NCBI GenBank assembly: GCA_902537845.1
Contig: CACBDC010000009.1
Location: 1 to 34,494, forward strand
Direction: 5' to 3'
Length of the DNA stretch: 34,494 nt
Origin: an uncultured Pelagibacteraceae bacterium
GTDB lineage: Bacteria; Pseudomonadota; Alphaproteobacteria; Pelagibacterales; Pelagibacteraceae
The position numbers and the translations under genes were made by a program. How positions within the stretch are numbered: position 1 is the first letter of the stretch; each line of letters starts with the position of its first letter. Below are positions 7,651-16,789 of this stretch, in pieces. A model generated the notes under the pieces. It worked only from the letters and a program-made list of their open reading frames with translations. It made no database searches and had not been told where the DNA came from.

Positions 7651-8475
7651 TTATTTCCATTTAGCTTCAGGGGGCAAAGACATAAGAATAGAGTCAATAT
7701 TTCCACCTGAATTTAAACCAAATTTTGTTCCCCTATCAAATAAAAGATTAAATTCCACATATCTACCACGTTTGAACAATTGCTTTTCTTTATCTTTTTT
7801 ACTGTATTTCAAATTTTTTTTTCTACTGATTAATTTGTTTGAAATATCTATAAAGGCTAAACCAAGCTCTCTAATAAACTTAAAGTTATTATTCCAATCT
7901 TTTGTTTCATAATCAAAAAAAATTCCACCAATACCTCTAGGCTCATTTCTGTGAGGCAAATAAAAATATTCATCACACCACTTTTTGTATTTTTTATAAT
8001 TTTTTTTATTTTGTAGGCAAATTTTTTTTAATTCCTTGTGAACAATTGTTTTTTCTTTAGCATCTTCTTGACTTGGAGTAACATCCATTCCTCCTCCAAA
8101 CCATTCTTTTGAAGTTACTATAAATCTTGTATTGAAATGAATAGCAGGTATTTTTGGATTTTTCATATGAGCTACTACGGACAATCCAGATGCCCAGTAT
8201 TTCCCTTTTTTTTCAGCTCCTAAAATTTTAGATCTAAATTTTTTTGGAAAGGTGCCTGATACTGTAGATTTATTTACACCGACTTTATCAAAAATATTTC
8301 CACCAGTTAAAAGACAAGATGTGCCTCCACCTTCTTTTACTTTTTTTTTATACCAATGCCTTTTGGAAAATTTTATTTTTTTGTTTTCTAACATTTCAAA
8401 AGATTTACATATTTGTATTTGTAAATATTCAAACCAGCTTTCAGCTATTTTTTTTCTAAAATTAGAATTCATCAT
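7651..8475 (-). CDS. hemF: Oxygen-dependent coproporphyrinogen III oxidase
   Basis: Converts coproporphyrinogen III to protoporphyrinogen IX by two oxidative decarboxylations using O2, a late step in haem synthesis. The 274-residue protein has the HemF landmarks: TSCLLTGGNIFDK near the N-terminus, IPAIHFNTRF, WFGGGMDVTPSQED, YLPHRNEPRGIGGIFFDY and the C-terminal GRYVEFNLLFDRGTKFGL followed by SILMSLPP. Dependence on O2 suits an obligate aerobe. Its ATG shares a base with the trmL stop (TAATG), implying translational coupling. Haem made here would supply the cytochromes b and c1 encoded divergently next door, an inference from position. A second ATG one codon downstream is equally possible as start. 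Confidence 0.97.
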   Translation of the reverse strand: MMNSNFRKKIAESWFEYLQIQICKSFEMLENKKIKFSKRHWYKKKVKEGGGTSCLLTGGNIFDKVGVNKSTVSGTFPKKFRSKILGAEKKGKYWASGLSVVAHMKNPKIPAIHFNTRFIVTSKEWFGGGMDVTPSQEDAKEKTIVHKELKKICLQNKKNYKKYKKWCDEYFYLPHRNEPRGIGGIFFDYETKDWNNNFKFIRELGLAFIDISNKLISRKKNLKYSKKDKEKQLFKRGRYVEFNLLFDRGTKFGLNSGGNIDSILMSLPPEAKWK

Positions 8476-8924
8476 TATCTTAGTAAGTTGTTCTGCCTAA
8501 GAGCTTCCGAAGAAATAATCGCTACACTTATGGCTACATTAAGTGATCTAGTTTTTTTATTCATAGGAACCTTTAATTTGTTTTTTATAGTTTTATGTAA
8601 AATTTCTGGAACACCAGCGCTTTCTCTTCCAAAAAGCAATATATCCTCTTTCTTAAATTTGAACTTATGGTAGAATTTTTTTGCTTTTGTTGTCATTAAT
8701 ATAATTCTTTTTCTTTTGTTCTTGTTTAGAAAATTATCATAGTCATCGTATCTAAATATTTTACTAAAACTTAAATAGTCCATTACTACTCTCTTAAATC
8801 TGGCGTCTTGCAGATTAAAGCCACAAGGTTCGATAATATGAATCTTTAAATTCAAGCAAGCTGCCAATCTTATAATAGCAGCAGTATTTTGAGGTATATC
8901 GGGCTTATAGAGAGCTATGTGCAT
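8475..8924 (-). CDS. trmL: tRNA (cytidine/uridine-34 2'-O)-methyltransferase TrmL
   Basis: A small SPOUT-class methyltransferase that 2'-O-methylates the wobble nucleotide of certain leucine tRNAs. The 149 residues consist of a single SpoU domain with the trefoil-knot motifs IALYKPDIPQNTAAIIRLAA (residues 3-22), LFGRESAGVP (about 97-106) and the SAM-binding VPMNKKTRSLNVAISVAI (about 119-136). The short length without an extra N-terminal RNA-binding domain points to TrmL rather than RlmB or TrmH. It heads an operon with hemF and greA and is divergent from petABC across 89 bp, an arrangement known in other alphaproteobacteria. Confidence 0.92.
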   Translation of the reverse strand: MHIALYKPDIPQNTAAIIRLAACLNLKIHIIEPCGFNLQDARFKRVVMDYLSFSKIFRYDDYDNFLNKNKRKRIILMTTKAKKFYHKFKFKKEDILLFGRESAGVPEILHKTIKNKLKVPMNKKTRSLNVAISVAIISSEALRQNNLLR

Positions 8925-8996
8925 TATTATTGCTTAATTTATGTGTCATTCTGACCCTAGAGTATTTAAAAATATAGTTTTAATAAATATATACAT

Positions 8997-9002
8997 TATA
9001 AA
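8997..9002 (+). promoter_or_regulatory. Possible -10 element of petABC
   Basis: TATAAA ends 11 bp before the petA ATG, so transcription would begin only a few bases upstream of the start codon. No Shine-Dalgarno sequence is present. The rest of the 89-bp trmL/petA divergent region is AT-rich and holds the AT-only inverted repeat TTAAAA-N6-TTTTAA (8966-8983), which may be chance. Confidence 0.35.
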
Positions 9003-9013
9003 CACAAACATTA

Positions 9014-9535
9014 ATGAGCAAAGAAGAAAAGAAAGTAAATCGGAGAGATTTTTTATTTACAGCTAGTTATACACTCGGAGCAGTAGGACTTGGCGCAGTA
9101 ATTTGGCCAATGATAGACCAAATGAATCCTGACAAAGCACAGAAAGCTTTGGCTACTACAGAGGTAGATATCAGCAATATTGAACCAGGTAATTCAGTTA
9201 CTGTATTATGGAGAGGGAAACCTGTTTTTTTAAAAAGAAGAACTCCAGAGGAAATAGCTGAGGCCAGGGCGGTAAAATTGGACGATTTGCCTGATCCTCA
9301 AAAAGATGAAGATAGAGTAAAAGAGGGAAAAGATGAGTGGTTAGTGATGTTAGGAGTTTGCACCCACCTTGGATGTGTGCCTTTAAAAGATAAAGGAGAC
9401 TTTAATGGTTGGTTTTGTCCTTGCCATGGTTCACATTACGATGTATCAGGCAGAATAAGAAAAGGACCTGCTCCAACAAATATGGAAATACCAAAATTTG
9501 AATTTGTTGATAGCAACACAATTAAAATTGGATAA
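9014..9535 (+). CDS. petA: Ubiquinol-cytochrome c reductase, Rieske iron-sulfur subunit
   Basis: Carries the [2Fe-2S] cluster that accepts the first electron from ubiquinol in complex III. The N-terminus has a twin-arginine motif (RRDFLF, residues 10-15) followed by a membrane helix to about residue 33, the usual uncleaved Tat anchor. The cluster motifs are CTHLGC (C116, H118, with C121) and CPCHGS (C135, H138, with C137). The four ligands and the two disulfide cysteines are all present. The 173-residue length is normal for alphaproteobacteria. First gene of petABC, with petB following after 6 bp. Confidence 0.98.
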   Translation: MSKEEKKVNRRDFLFTASYTLGAVGLGAVIWPMIDQMNPDKAQKALATTEVDISNIEPGNSVTVLWRGKPVFLKRRTPEEIAEARAVKLDDLPDPQKDEDRVKEGKDEWLVMLGVCTHLGCVPLKDKGDFNGWFCPCHGSHYDVSGRIRKGPAPTNMEIPKFEFVDSNTIKIG

Positions 9536-9541
9536 ATAACT

Positions 9542-10801
9542 ATGAGTGAACACCAATACGTACCAAAATCTAAAGCAGGAAAATGGTTTAACGACCGTTT
9601 ACCTTTGCTAACGCTTGGAGCACATCTAACAGATTACCCAACACCCAAAAACCTAAATTATTGGTGGACCTTTGGTGGAATTTTAACTTTTTGCCTGATC
9701 ACTCAAATAGTTACAGGAATTGTTTTGGCAATGCATTATGTTGCTCATGCAGATTTAGCTTTTGCAAGTGTGGAACACATAATGAGAGATGTAAATTATG
9801 GTTGGTTAATTAGATATATTCATAGCAATGGCGCATCTATGTTTTTCCTAGCAGTTTATATACACATCTTTAGGTCTTTATTTTATGGATCGTATAAATC
9901 ACCAAGAGAGGTAATTTGGATAATTGGTCTTATGATTTATTTATTAATGATGGCAGCAGCTTTCATGGGTTATGTTTTGCCTTGGGGTCAAATGAGCTTC
10001 TGGGGTGCTACAGTAATAACTAATTTATTTAGTGCGATACCATTAGTTGGAGACAGTATAACAACTTGGTTATGGGGAGCATATTCTGTAGATAATCCAA
10101 CATTAAACAGATTTTTTAGTTTACATTATTTAATCCCGTTTTTAATTTTAGGATTAGTAGTTTTACACATTTGGGCTTTACATGTTCCAGGAAATAATAA
10201 CCCTGTAGGAATTGATATAAAGAAACCGTCTAAAGATACAGTGCCGTTCCATCCTTATATAACTATTAAAGATGCTTTCGCGCTTTTAGTATTTATGATT
10301 ATATTTGCCGGATTTGTATTCTTCACTCCTAATGTTTTGGGTCACTCAGACAATTATATACCAGCCAATCCGTTAGTTACACCTGCTCACATTGTACCTG
10401 AATGGTATTTGTTACCATTCTACGCAATTTTGAGATCCGTCCCTGATAAATTAGGCGGGGTAATTTTAATGTTTAGTGCAATTTTTATTTTATTTGTTTT
10501 ACCTTGGTTAGATACATCAAAAGTTAGGTCGGCTGTTTTTAGACCAATTTATAGACAGTTCTTTTGGATATTAGTAATAGACGTTCTAATGCTTGGTTAT
10601 GTTGGTGCGATGCCAGCTGAAGGAATTTACTTAGTATTAGCTAGAGTGGGAACTATTTATTACTTCTTACATTTTATAGTAGTTATGCCTGTTGTCGGTT
10701 ATTTGGAAAAAACAGATCCGATTCCTATGAGCATCTCCGAGCCAGTATTAACCGGAGGAGCAGAGCCATCTTTAGCTAGGAAAGTTAATGATAAAGTCTA
10801 A
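9542..10801 (+). CDS. petB: Cytochrome b of the bc1 complex
   Basis: The membrane core of complex III, oxidising ubiquinol at the Qo site and reducing quinone at the Qi site. The 419 residues contain eight predicted membrane helices. Haem ligands are visible as two His pairs 14 residues apart: H94 and H108 ([12 protein letters not shown], then VYIHIF), and H195 and H209 (SLHYLIPF, then VVLHIWALH). The Qo-site PEWY motif is at residues 286-289. Length and single-polypeptide form are those of proteobacterial bc1, not the split b6f type. The petC start lies inside its 3' end (14-bp overlap). Confidence 0.98.
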   Translation: MSEHQYVPKSKAGKWFNDRLPLLTLGAHLTDYPTPKNLNYWWTFGGILTFCLITQIVTGIVLAMHYVAHADLAFASVEHIMRDVNYGWLIRYIHSNGASMFFLAVYIHIFRSLFYGSYKSPREVIWIIGLMIYLLMMAAAFMGYVLPWGQMSFWGATVITNLFSAIPLVGDSITTWLWGAYSVDNPTLNRFFSLHYLIPFLILGLVVLHIWALHVPGNNNPVGIDIKKPSKDTVPFHPYITIKDAFALLVFMIIFAGFVFFTPNVLGHSDNYIPANPLVTPAHIVPEWYLLPFYAILRSVPDKLGGVILMFSAIFILFVLPWLDTSKVRSAVFRPIYRQFFWILVIDVLMLGYVGAMPAEGIYLVLARVGTIYYFLHFIVVMPVVGYLEKTDPIPMSISEPVLTGGAEPSLARKVNDKV

Positions 10802-11570
10802 ATTTAAATTTGTTTTTTTTACATTTTTATTATTTGTTATAATTAAACCAGTACAAAGCGCTGAAATGGTTGATCCAATTAAGGTTAATTGGAGTTTTAA
10901 AGGATTAACAGGAACTTTTGATAGGGCAGCTTTACAAAGAGGATTTCAAGTTTATAAAGAAGTTTGTGCGTCTTGTCACTCAATGCAATATTTGAGTTAC
11001 AGGAATTTAGGCGAGCCTGGCGGGCCAGAATTTTCACAGGAAGAGGTTAAAGCAATAGCTGCAAGTTTTGAGATATCAGATGGTCCAGACTCTCAAGGAG
11101 AAATGTTTACAAGGCCAGGTAGACCATCAGATAAATTCAAAAGTCCATATCCAAATATTCAAGCTGCAACCGCCGCTAATGGAGGCGCATACCCTCCAGA
11201 TATGTCAGTTTTAGTTAAAGCAAGAAAGGGAGGCGCAAATTATATTTATTCAGTATTAGTTGGGTATGAAGACCCGCCTCAAGGCGTAAATCTAGATGAT
11301 GGTGTTTATTACAATAAATACATGATTGGAAATAAAATCAAAATGCCAAATAATCTGATTGACGGTTTAGTTGAATATTCAGACGGAACAGAATCAACAG
11401 TAGATCAAATGGCAAAAGATGTTACAACTTTTCTAGCTTGGGCTGCTGAACCTGAACTTGAAGAAAGACATAAAATCGGAGTAAAAGTTATTATTTACTT
11501 GTTACTTTTAACAATCTTGGTTTACTTGAGTATGAAAAAGATTTGGTCAAGGATTGACACGGAAGTGTAA
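10788..11570 (+). CDS. petC: Cytochrome c1 of the bc1 complex
   Basis: Passes electrons from the Rieske cluster to soluble or membrane cytochrome c. A cleavable signal peptide (hydrophobic stretch to about residue 22, VQSA-EMVDP) exports the protein. Haem c attaches at CASCH (C60, C63, H64). A Met in the segment [10 protein letters not shown] is the likely sixth ligand. A single C-terminal membrane helix (about residues 232-250) anchors it. It overlaps petB by 14 bp and has an AGGAAAG Shine-Dalgarno-like run 5 bp before its ATG, one of the few convincing ribosome sites in the window, in keeping with an internal operon start. The 3' end overlaps ychF by 24 bp. Confidence 0.97.
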   Translation: MIKSKFKFVFFTFLLFVIIKPVQSAEMVDPIKVNWSFKGLTGTFDRAALQRGFQVYKEVCASCHSMQYLSYRNLGEPGGPEFSQEEVKAIAASFEISDGPDSQGEMFTRPGRPSDKFKSPYPNIQAATAANGGAYPPDMSVLVKARKGGANYIYSVLVGYEDPPQGVNLDDGVYYNKYMIGNKIKMPNNLIDGLVEYSDGTESTVDQMAKDVTTFLAWAAEPELEERHKIGVKVIIYLLLLTILVYLSMKKIWSRIDTEV

Positions 11571-12617
11571 AACATCTCCATCTTTTACAATATAATCTTT
11601 TCCCTCAATTCTTAACCTACCACTCTCTTTACATTTTTCTGCACTTCCGTACTTAATAAAGTCTTCACATGTAACCGCTTCAGCTCTAATAAAATTTTTT
11701 TCAAAATCTGTATGAATAACACTTGCTGCCTTAGGTGCTGTTGTATTTTTCTTAATTGTCCAAGCTCTACTTTCCTCTGGCCCGGATGTAAAAAAAGTAT
11801 CAAGCTTTAAAAGATCGTAACCCTCTTTTATTAATTTGTTTAAACCAGTTCTATTAAGACCGATATCTTTCATAAAAGTTTCTTTTTCATCTTTATCTAG
11901 CCCTGAAAGCTGATCTTCAATATCTGCACAAATATTTATAATTTTTTCTTTAGGATATTTTTTCTCTACTTGTTGGGTATAAGCGTTTCCTTCTGCTAGG
12001 TCTTCCTCGCCAACATTGCAAACTATGATTTTTGGCTTGATACTTAATAAACCAATCGTTGACAATAATTTTTCCTCATCTAAATTATTAATTTTAACCT
12101 CTTCACCATTATTTAAGTTATTTAACTTCTCCTCTAAAATTTGCACCTGCTTCTCACTTAGTAATTTTTTTTTACCCTTCTCTAGCTTGTTCTGAATAAT
12201 TTCTAAATCAGAAAGAATTATTTCTGTTTTAATAGTTTCAAGATCATCAGCAGGACTTATTTTTGAGTTTACGTGAGTAATTTTTTCTGATTCAAAACAT
12301 CTTACTAAATGTACTATTGCATCAACCTCTCTTATGTGTGACAAGAATTTATTTCCTAGTCCCTCACCTTTAGAGGCGCCTTTCACCAATCCTGCAATAT
12401 CTACAAAAGTAATATTTGTATAAATTTTTTTGTTAGAATTTGATAATTTTGCTAATTGATCTAACCTTTCATCAATTACGTCTACCACCCCTATATTTGG
12501 GTCAATCGTACAAAAAGGAAAATTAGCTGCTTCAGCATTTTTTGAGGCTGTTAAAGCATTGAATAAAGTCGATTTACCAACATTGGGTAATCCAACTATC
12601 CCACATTTAAATCCCAT
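11547..12617 (-). CDS. ychF: YchF/Obg-like ribosome-binding ATPase
   Basis: A TRAFAC-class P-loop protein that binds ATP rather than GTP and associates with ribosomes; linked to translation and oxidative-stress control in other bacteria. The P loop is GLPNVGKST (residues 9-17), G2/G3 appear in [15 protein letters not shown], and the G4 position is NVGE instead of NKxD, the change that gives YchF its ATP preference. The C-terminal TGS domain ends [12 protein letters not shown] as in E. coli. Full length at 356 residues. Its start overlaps the pth stop by 11 bp, and pth-ychF pairing is widespread. The 3' end overlaps petC by 24 bp. Confidence 0.97.
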   Translation of the reverse strand: MGFKCGIVGLPNVGKSTLFNALTASKNAEAANFPFCTIDPNIGVVDVIDERLDQLAKLSNSNKKIYTNITFVDIAGLVKGASKGEGLGNKFLSHIREVDAIVHLVRCFESEKITHVNSKISPADDLETIKTEIILSDLEIIQNKLEKGKKKLLSEKQVQILEEKLNNLNNGEEVKINNLDEEKLLSTIGLLSIKPKIIVCNVGEEDLAEGNAYTQQVEKKYPKEKIINICADIEDQLSGLDKDEKETFMKDIGLNRTGLNKLIKEGYDLLKLDTFFTSGPEESRAWTIKKNTTAPKAASVIHTDFEKNFIRAEAVTCEDFIKYGSAEKCKESGRLRIEGKDYIVKDGDVLHFRVNP

Positions 12618-13179
12618 TAAGGTCTTGATTTACTTTACTTGAAAATAGGTCTATTTTTTTTTCAATTAAGGTTGGTAATTGTTTTACAATATTATCTGTG
12701 ATTTCATTTATTTTTTCTTCCTCGTCCTCTTTGAAATCTTCTAAAACATGATTATTCACTTTTTTTTTCTGTTTTGGATGACCTATACCTATACGAACTC
12801 TTGAATAATCTTTACCAATAAATTTGTCTATAGACTCAATACCATTATGACCTGCACTACTTCCACCAAATTTAGCTTTTATTTTTCCAAAATCAATATC
12901 CATATCATCATGAAATACAAAAACATCTTTTGCATCAATTTTAAAATAATCAATTAGTTCCTTAATAGCTGTTCCAGAATTATTCATAAAAGTTAATGGT
13001 TTTATTGCGTAGATTTTTTTTTCATCGATATTTCCAGTAGTAAGCAATCCTTTAAATTTTGGTTTCTGTTTAGACAATTTAAAATGAGCATTGATCGCAT
13101 CAATTATTTTGAAACCAATATTATGTCTAGTGTTAGTATAGCTGGATCCAGGATTTCCTAATCCTACAAGTAAAAGCAT
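12607..13179 (-). CDS. pth: Peptidyl-tRNA hydrolase
   Basis: Recycles tRNAs by cleaving the ester bond of peptidyl-tRNAs that drop off the ribosome. The 190-residue protein shows GLGNPGSSYTNTRHNIGF (catalytic His at residue 19), KPLTFMNNSG, the VFHDDMDIDFGKIK region (catalytic Asp) and GGSSAGHNGIESI, all of them Pth family landmarks. It follows rplY by 5 bp and overlaps ychF, fitting the conserved rplY-pth-ychF translation cluster. Confidence 0.97.
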   Translation of the reverse strand: MLLLVGLGNPGSSYTNTRHNIGFKIIDAINAHFKLSKQKPKFKGLLTTGNIDEKKIYAIKPLTFMNNSGTAIKELIDYFKIDAKDVFVFHDDMDIDFGKIKAKFGGSSAGHNGIESIDKFIGKDYSRVRIGIGHPKQKKKVNNHVLEDFKEDEEEKINEITDNIVKQLPTLIEKKIDLFSSKVNQDLNGI

Positions 13180-13184
13180 ATTAA

Positions 13185-13940
13185 TTATTTTTTTTCAGCG
13201 GGTTTTTTTTCAGCGGGTTTCTTATCTTCAGGTTTTTTATCAGCACCATCTTTAGTCTTATCATCCTTTTTAACAGCATCTCCTCCCTCTTTAGTTGCTG
13301 CTTCCGCACCACCTTCTGCAGGAACTTCTCCTTCTGCACCCTCGGCTGCAGTTTCCTCTGCTGGTTTTTCAGGTTCTTTTATTACTGTTGGAGATGCAAC
13401 AGTTGCAATTACGAAATCTCGATCTGTAATAGTTGGCGAGACGTTTCCTTCTAATTTAACTGAAGAAATTTTAATACTTGTTCCGATATCTGTGCCCGAA
13501 AGATCAACTATTATCTCATCAGGAATATTTTCTGCAGGACATTTTAATTCAACTTTTCTTCTTACTATGTTTAGCACACCACCTCTTTTTAAGCCAGGAG
13601 AGTCGGGATGATTAATAAATTTTACTGGTATTTCTAAAATAATTTTTTTACCAGTAACTATTCTCATAAAGTCTATATGAATAGGTTCCTCAGAAACTAC
13701 ATGAAATGATACATCCCTAGGAATAACTTTTTCTTTTTTACCATCAATCTCTAACTCTAAAACTTTTGATAAAAATGTATCTGAGTTAATGAGATTTTTT
13801 ATATCTTTTTTTTCAATCGATATGTTTTGATTAGAGTCCTTTCCTCCATACAAAATAGCAGGAATAAATCCTTCTGATCTTAGCTTGTTATTCGATCCCG
13901 CAGAGGTATTCTCTCTTTTTATTGCCTTTAAATTGCTCAT
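13185..13940 (-). CDS. rplY: Ribosomal protein bL25, long CTC form with Lys/Pro/Glu-rich tail
   Basis: Binds 5S rRNA in the large subunit. Residues 1 to about 90 form the L25 domain, starting MSNLKAIKRENTSAGSNNKLR and containing GFIPAILYGG. Residues about 95-185 form the beta domain of the TL5/CTC form (IVRRKVELKCPAENIPDEI, then VDLSGTD). From about residue 190 the protein becomes a low-complexity tail, first Ala/Glu/Gly-rich, then Lys/Asp-rich, ending in repeated KKPAE units. The tail is unlikely to fold and could contact rRNA or be a clade-specific extension. A 15-bp perfect tandem repeat encodes its end (separate entry). It lies between prs and pth. Confidence 0.95.
   Translation of the reverse strand: MSNLKAIKRENTSAGSNNKLRSEGFIPAILYGGKDSNQNISIEKKDIKNLINSDTFLSKVLELEIDGKKEKVIPRDVSFHVVSEEPIHIDFMRIVTGKKIILEIPVKFINHPDSPGLKRGGVLNIVRRKVELKCPAENIPDEIIVDLSGTDIGTSIKISSVKLEGNVSPTITDRDFVIATVASPTVIKEPEKPAEETAAEGAEGEVPAEGGAEAATKEGGDAVKKDDKTKDGADKKPEDKKPAEKKPAEKK
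13188..13217. repeat. 15-bp perfect tandem repeat in the rplY tail
   Basis: The unit TTTTTTTTCAGCGGG occurs twice in succession (13188-13202 and 13203-13217) and a degraded further copy follows. On the coding strand it specifies the repeated KKPAE end of bL25. The run of eight T/A bases in each unit makes the site prone to slippage, so repeat number may vary between strains. Confidence 0.85.
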
Positions 13941-13954
13941 AATTTAATTGAAGA

Positions 13955-13967
13955 GGGTATATAACCC
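13955..13967 (-). promoter_or_regulatory. Small hairpin in the rplY leader
   Basis: GGGT-ATATA-ACCC forms a 4-bp GC-rich stem with a 5-base loop, 15 bp upstream of the rplY ATG in an otherwise AT-only 49-bp gap after prs. It could be an mRNA leader structure, and a TATA-like -10 lies in the same place. Too short to be a convincing terminator; no U-run follows on the minus strand. Confidence 0.25.
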
Positions 13968-13989
13968 AAGATCAGAATCAAAACAAGTG

Positions 13990-14922
13990 TTAATTAAATA
14001 AATCTGATACAGAATTTGAATTAGCTATTCTTTTTATGGCCTCGGACATCAATGACGAGATAGATAAGACCTCAATTTTATTGTTATTTTTAATCTTACT
14101 AGAGTTATCGATAGAGTCAGTAATAATTAATTTTTTTATCTTAGAATTCTTAATTTTTTTAGCCGCTTCTCCACTTAAAACCGCGTGAGTGATAAAAACA
14201 AATACCTCTTTAGCGCCATTTTTTTTTAAAGCATCTACTGCATTTACTATTGTTCCTCCGCTGTCGATAATGTCATCAACTATAATACAAGTTTTATTTT
14301 TTACATCACCTATGATATTCATTACCTCAGATCTTCCTGGCGCAGGTCTTCTTTTGTCTATAATTGCTAAATCTGCTTTAAGTCTAGTAGCTAAAGCTCT
14401 AGTTCTAGCAACACCTCCCATATCAGGAGATACACATATTAAATTTTTTGATGTAATTTTTTTTTTTATAAATTTTGAAAATAGTGGTGTAGTAAACAAG
14501 TTATCTACTGGCATATCAAAAAAACCTTGAATTTGTCCTGCATGTAGGTCCACTGTAACTATTCTATTAGCTCCAGCGTTAGTTAATAAATTTGCTACAA
14601 CTTTTGCAGATATCGAAGTCCTAGGAGCAACTTTTCTATCTTGTCTAGCATAACCAAAATATGGAATTACGGCCGTAATGGTTTTCGCAGAAGATCTTTT
14701 TAAAGCATCAATTACTAAAAGCAGTTCCATTAAATTATCGTTTGCAGGATTTGATGTAGACTGAATTACAAATACACTATTCCCTCTTATATTTTCATTA
14801 ATTTCAATATAAATTTCACCATCTGCAAATCTTCTGATGTTTGTATTTATTAGCTTAAGTTTTAAATTCTTAGCAATACTCTTACTTAATTTAAGATTAC
14901 TTGTTCCAGATAAGATTTTCAT
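13990..14922 (-). CDS. prs: Ribose-phosphate pyrophosphokinase
   Basis: Makes PRPP from ribose 5-phosphate and ATP for purine, pyrimidine, histidine and NAD synthesis. The 310-residue class I enzyme has the N-terminal MKILSGTSNLKLSKSIAK segment, RRFADGEIYIEI, the catalytic flexible-loop region YARQDRKVAPRTSISAK, the VTVDLHAGQIQGFF signature and the PRPP-binding loop IIVDDIIDSGGTIVNA. It follows pgeF after a 50-bp gap that contains TATAAG (minus strand), so it may have its own promoter as well as read-through. Its PRPP would feed, among others, the pyrimidine route begun by carAB at the far right of the window. Confidence 0.97.
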   Translation of the reverse strand: MKILSGTSNLKLSKSIAKNLKLKLINTNIRRFADGEIYIEINENIRGNSVFVIQSTSNPANDNLMELLLVIDALKRSSAKTITAVIPYFGYARQDRKVAPRTSISAKVVANLLTNAGANRIVTVDLHAGQIQGFFDMPVDNLFTTPLFSKFIKKKITSKNLICVSPDMGGVARTRALATRLKADLAIIDKRRPAPGRSEVMNIIGDVKNKTCIIVDDIIDSGGTIVNAVDALKKNGAKEVFVFITHAVLSGEAAKKIKNSKIKKLIITDSIDNSSKIKNNNKIEVLSISSLMSEAIKRIANSNSVSDLFN

Positions 14923-14972
14923 GAAATGTAATTACTTATACATTTATTTTTTAACTAATTCAAATCAATAAA

Positions 14973-15725
14973 CTATTTTAAGCTAACAGCAGAAATACAC
15001 CTTCCATAATCATTATGCTTTAATTTACAAGATCTTCTATAACTAAAGAAATTAGTCTTTTCTCTAAACGTATCATGGTTTACATGATCGAATTTGACTT
15101 CTAACTCATAAAGCTTATCTGCCACGAATCTTCTTAAATTAAATAATTTCTTATGTTTATTTTTTTTTGAAAAATATTTCTTATTTTTCACTGATTTCTT
15201 CACGAACTTTTTGTAAAACTGAAAGTCGACTTCATAACTTTTTTTACCAATACAAGGCCCAATACTGGCATAAATTTTATTATTAGAATTTAAATTTTTA
15301 AATTTAAAAATAGTTTTTTTTATAATATCAGAGAATGCACCTTTCCAACCAGCATGGATACAACCAATAATATCATTTTTTATATCATATAGAATTATGG
15401 GAACACAATCAGCAGTTACCACGCCTAAAGCCACACCTTTCATTTTGGTAACCATAGCATCTGCAATTATTTTTTTTTTTAAATTATCTTTTTTTATTTC
15501 AACAACTTTAGCGCTATGAGTTTGATGCATTAGGATAAGTTTTTCTTTTTTTACTTTTAACTTTAGTGCCACAAAGTTTAAATTATTTATTATATTTTTT
15601 TTATAATCTTTTGAACCTCTTCCACAATTTAAACTTTTATAAATACCCTTTGAAAACCCATTCTTTCTTGAAAAAAAACAATGATTTAAATTTTTAATTT
15701 TCTTTAACTTTCTAGAAAAAAACAT
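14973..15725 (-). CDS. pgeF: Purine nucleoside phosphorylase/adenosine deaminase, PgeF (YfiH/laccase-domain) family
   Basis: This family, once called multicopper polyphenol oxidase, is now linked to purine nucleoside phosphorolysis/deamination and to editing of peptidoglycan precursors. The 250 residues contain FSRKNGFSKGIYKSLNCG, LMHQTHSAKVVEI (first zinc His), GVVTADCVPIILYD (zinc Cys) and GCIHAGWKGAF (second zinc His), followed by ASIGPCIGKKSYEVD and a C-terminal FFSYRRSCK. The three metal ligands are thus present. It abuts midA, sharing a base between stop and start, so translation is probably coupled. Very lysine-rich. Confidence 0.92.
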   Translation of the reverse strand: MFFSRKLKKIKNLNHCFFSRKNGFSKGIYKSLNCGRGSKDYKKNIINNLNFVALKLKVKKEKLILMHQTHSAKVVEIKKDNLKKKIIADAMVTKMKGVALGVVTADCVPIILYDIKNDIIGCIHAGWKGAFSDIIKKTIFKFKNLNSNNKIYASIGPCIGKKSYEVDFQFYKKFVKKSVKNKKYFSKKNKHKKLFNLRRFVADKLYELEVKFDHVNHDTFREKTNFFSYRRSCKLKHNDYGRCISAVSLK

Positions 15726-16789
15726 TACTTAAATCCCTCAAAATTATTATCTTTAAATTTATATGCTAGAATTACTTTAAATAACTCTCCCATTAATTTA
15801 GGACTTAGTAATCTTTTTAGTCTCAAATAAAGATTAGATTGATCTCTAAACTTCATTTTTTTGGCTATTATTTCTGCTCTTTCTAAAATACCCATATTTT
15901 CTAAAAACCTTTTTTGCGAGGTTATATTTTTAACTTTTAATTTTTTTTTTAAGAAAAATTCTTTTAGTAATTCAAAATTTACGTGAGCTGTTATATCAGC
16001 CTTACCTAAATTTTTAAGCAAATTGTTTTTCTTATGATTTATCACTGACTGAAGAGTGTTAAAATTATTTGATCTTAGATATCCATAATCAATTAAAAGA
16101 ATACACCCATTAAGTTGAAAAATTTTCTGAGTTATTTTTTTCAGCTCTTGAAAACCTAACTTTGGAAATTCAATGAATTTTAAATCTTTTATTGTCTTAA
16201 AAGACTTTATTAATTTGACATCTGTTTTCGATGCTTTTCTAAAAACCTCTTTGATTTCAAAATTTTTATCAAGCCTATAATTTTTTTCAAAAAGAAATCC
16301 TTTTATTTTTCTAAATTGTTTTATTGGGATTGCATCAAAAAACTCGTTACCAAAAAATATTACTGGTCCTTTTTTAATTTCTTTAAAATCTTTTATCCAT
16401 TTTACATCTTTTTTTGAAATATTATTTTTTTGCAATTTTTTTAAATAACTGCTCTCTTCATATAAAAAAATTTTTTTACATTTATCAAATTCCGAAAATT
16501 TTTTAAATGATCTCAAAAGAATTTTCATTAAAGACCCATCACCAGGACCAAGCTCCACAATATTAAATTTTTTTGGTCTTCCAAAAAGATCCCACACTGA
16601 AATAATCCATATAGCTATTATTTCAGAAAATAAACTGGAAATATTTGGTGAAGTTATAAAGTCACCATTTTTACCGAATGGCTGCTTAGAAGTATAGTAA
16701 CCATGATTATTGTCATAAAGAACATTTTGTAAAAATATGTCAATTGGAAGTATTTTTGAATTTTTAAAAAATTTTAAGTCAGATTTCAT
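15725..16789 (-). CDS. SAM-dependent methyltransferase, MidA/NDUFAF7 family
   Basis: A class I methyltransferase homologous to mitochondrial NDUFAF7, which dimethylates an arginine of the 49-kDa complex I subunit; a similar role in complex I assembly is an inference here. Family landmarks are GYYTSKQPFGKNGDFITSP near the N-terminus, the SAM-binding VELGPGDGSLMKILL, GNEFFDAIPIKQF and DYGYLR. The frame could start at 16825, adding MALSCLIFLEKK. The ATG at 16789 gives the usual N-terminus and an 11-bp overlap with lgt instead of 47. It lies between lgt and pgeF with overlaps on both sides. Confidence 0.9.
   Translation of the reverse strand: MKSDLKFFKNSKILPIDIFLQNVLYDNNHGYYTSKQPFGKNGDFITSPNISSLFSEIIAIWIISVWDLFGRPKKFNIVELGPGDGSLMKILLRSFKKFSEFDKCKKIFLYEESSYLKKLQKNNISKKDVKWIKDFKEIKKGPVIFFGNEFFDAIPIKQFRKIKGFLFEKNYRLDKNFEIKEVFRKASKTDVKLIKSFKTIKDLKFIEFPKLGFQELKKITQKIFQLNGCILLIDYGYLRSNNFNTLQSVINHKKNNLLKNLGKADITAHVNFELLKEFFLKKKLKVKNITSQKRFLENMGILERAEIIAKKMKFRDQSNLYLRLKRLLSPKLMGELFKVILAYKFKDNNFEGFK

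Noticed and set aside
8966-8983. TTAAAA-N6-TTTTAA inverted repeat upstream of petA as an operator
   Set aside because: Composed only of A and T in a stretch with about 80% A+T, so chance occurrence is likely; kept only as a remark.
14189-14530. 113-codon open frame on the plus strand, opposite prs
   Set aside because: It is antisense to the conserved PRPP synthetase frame and has no family features; long antisense frames are common opposite AT-rich coding DNA.
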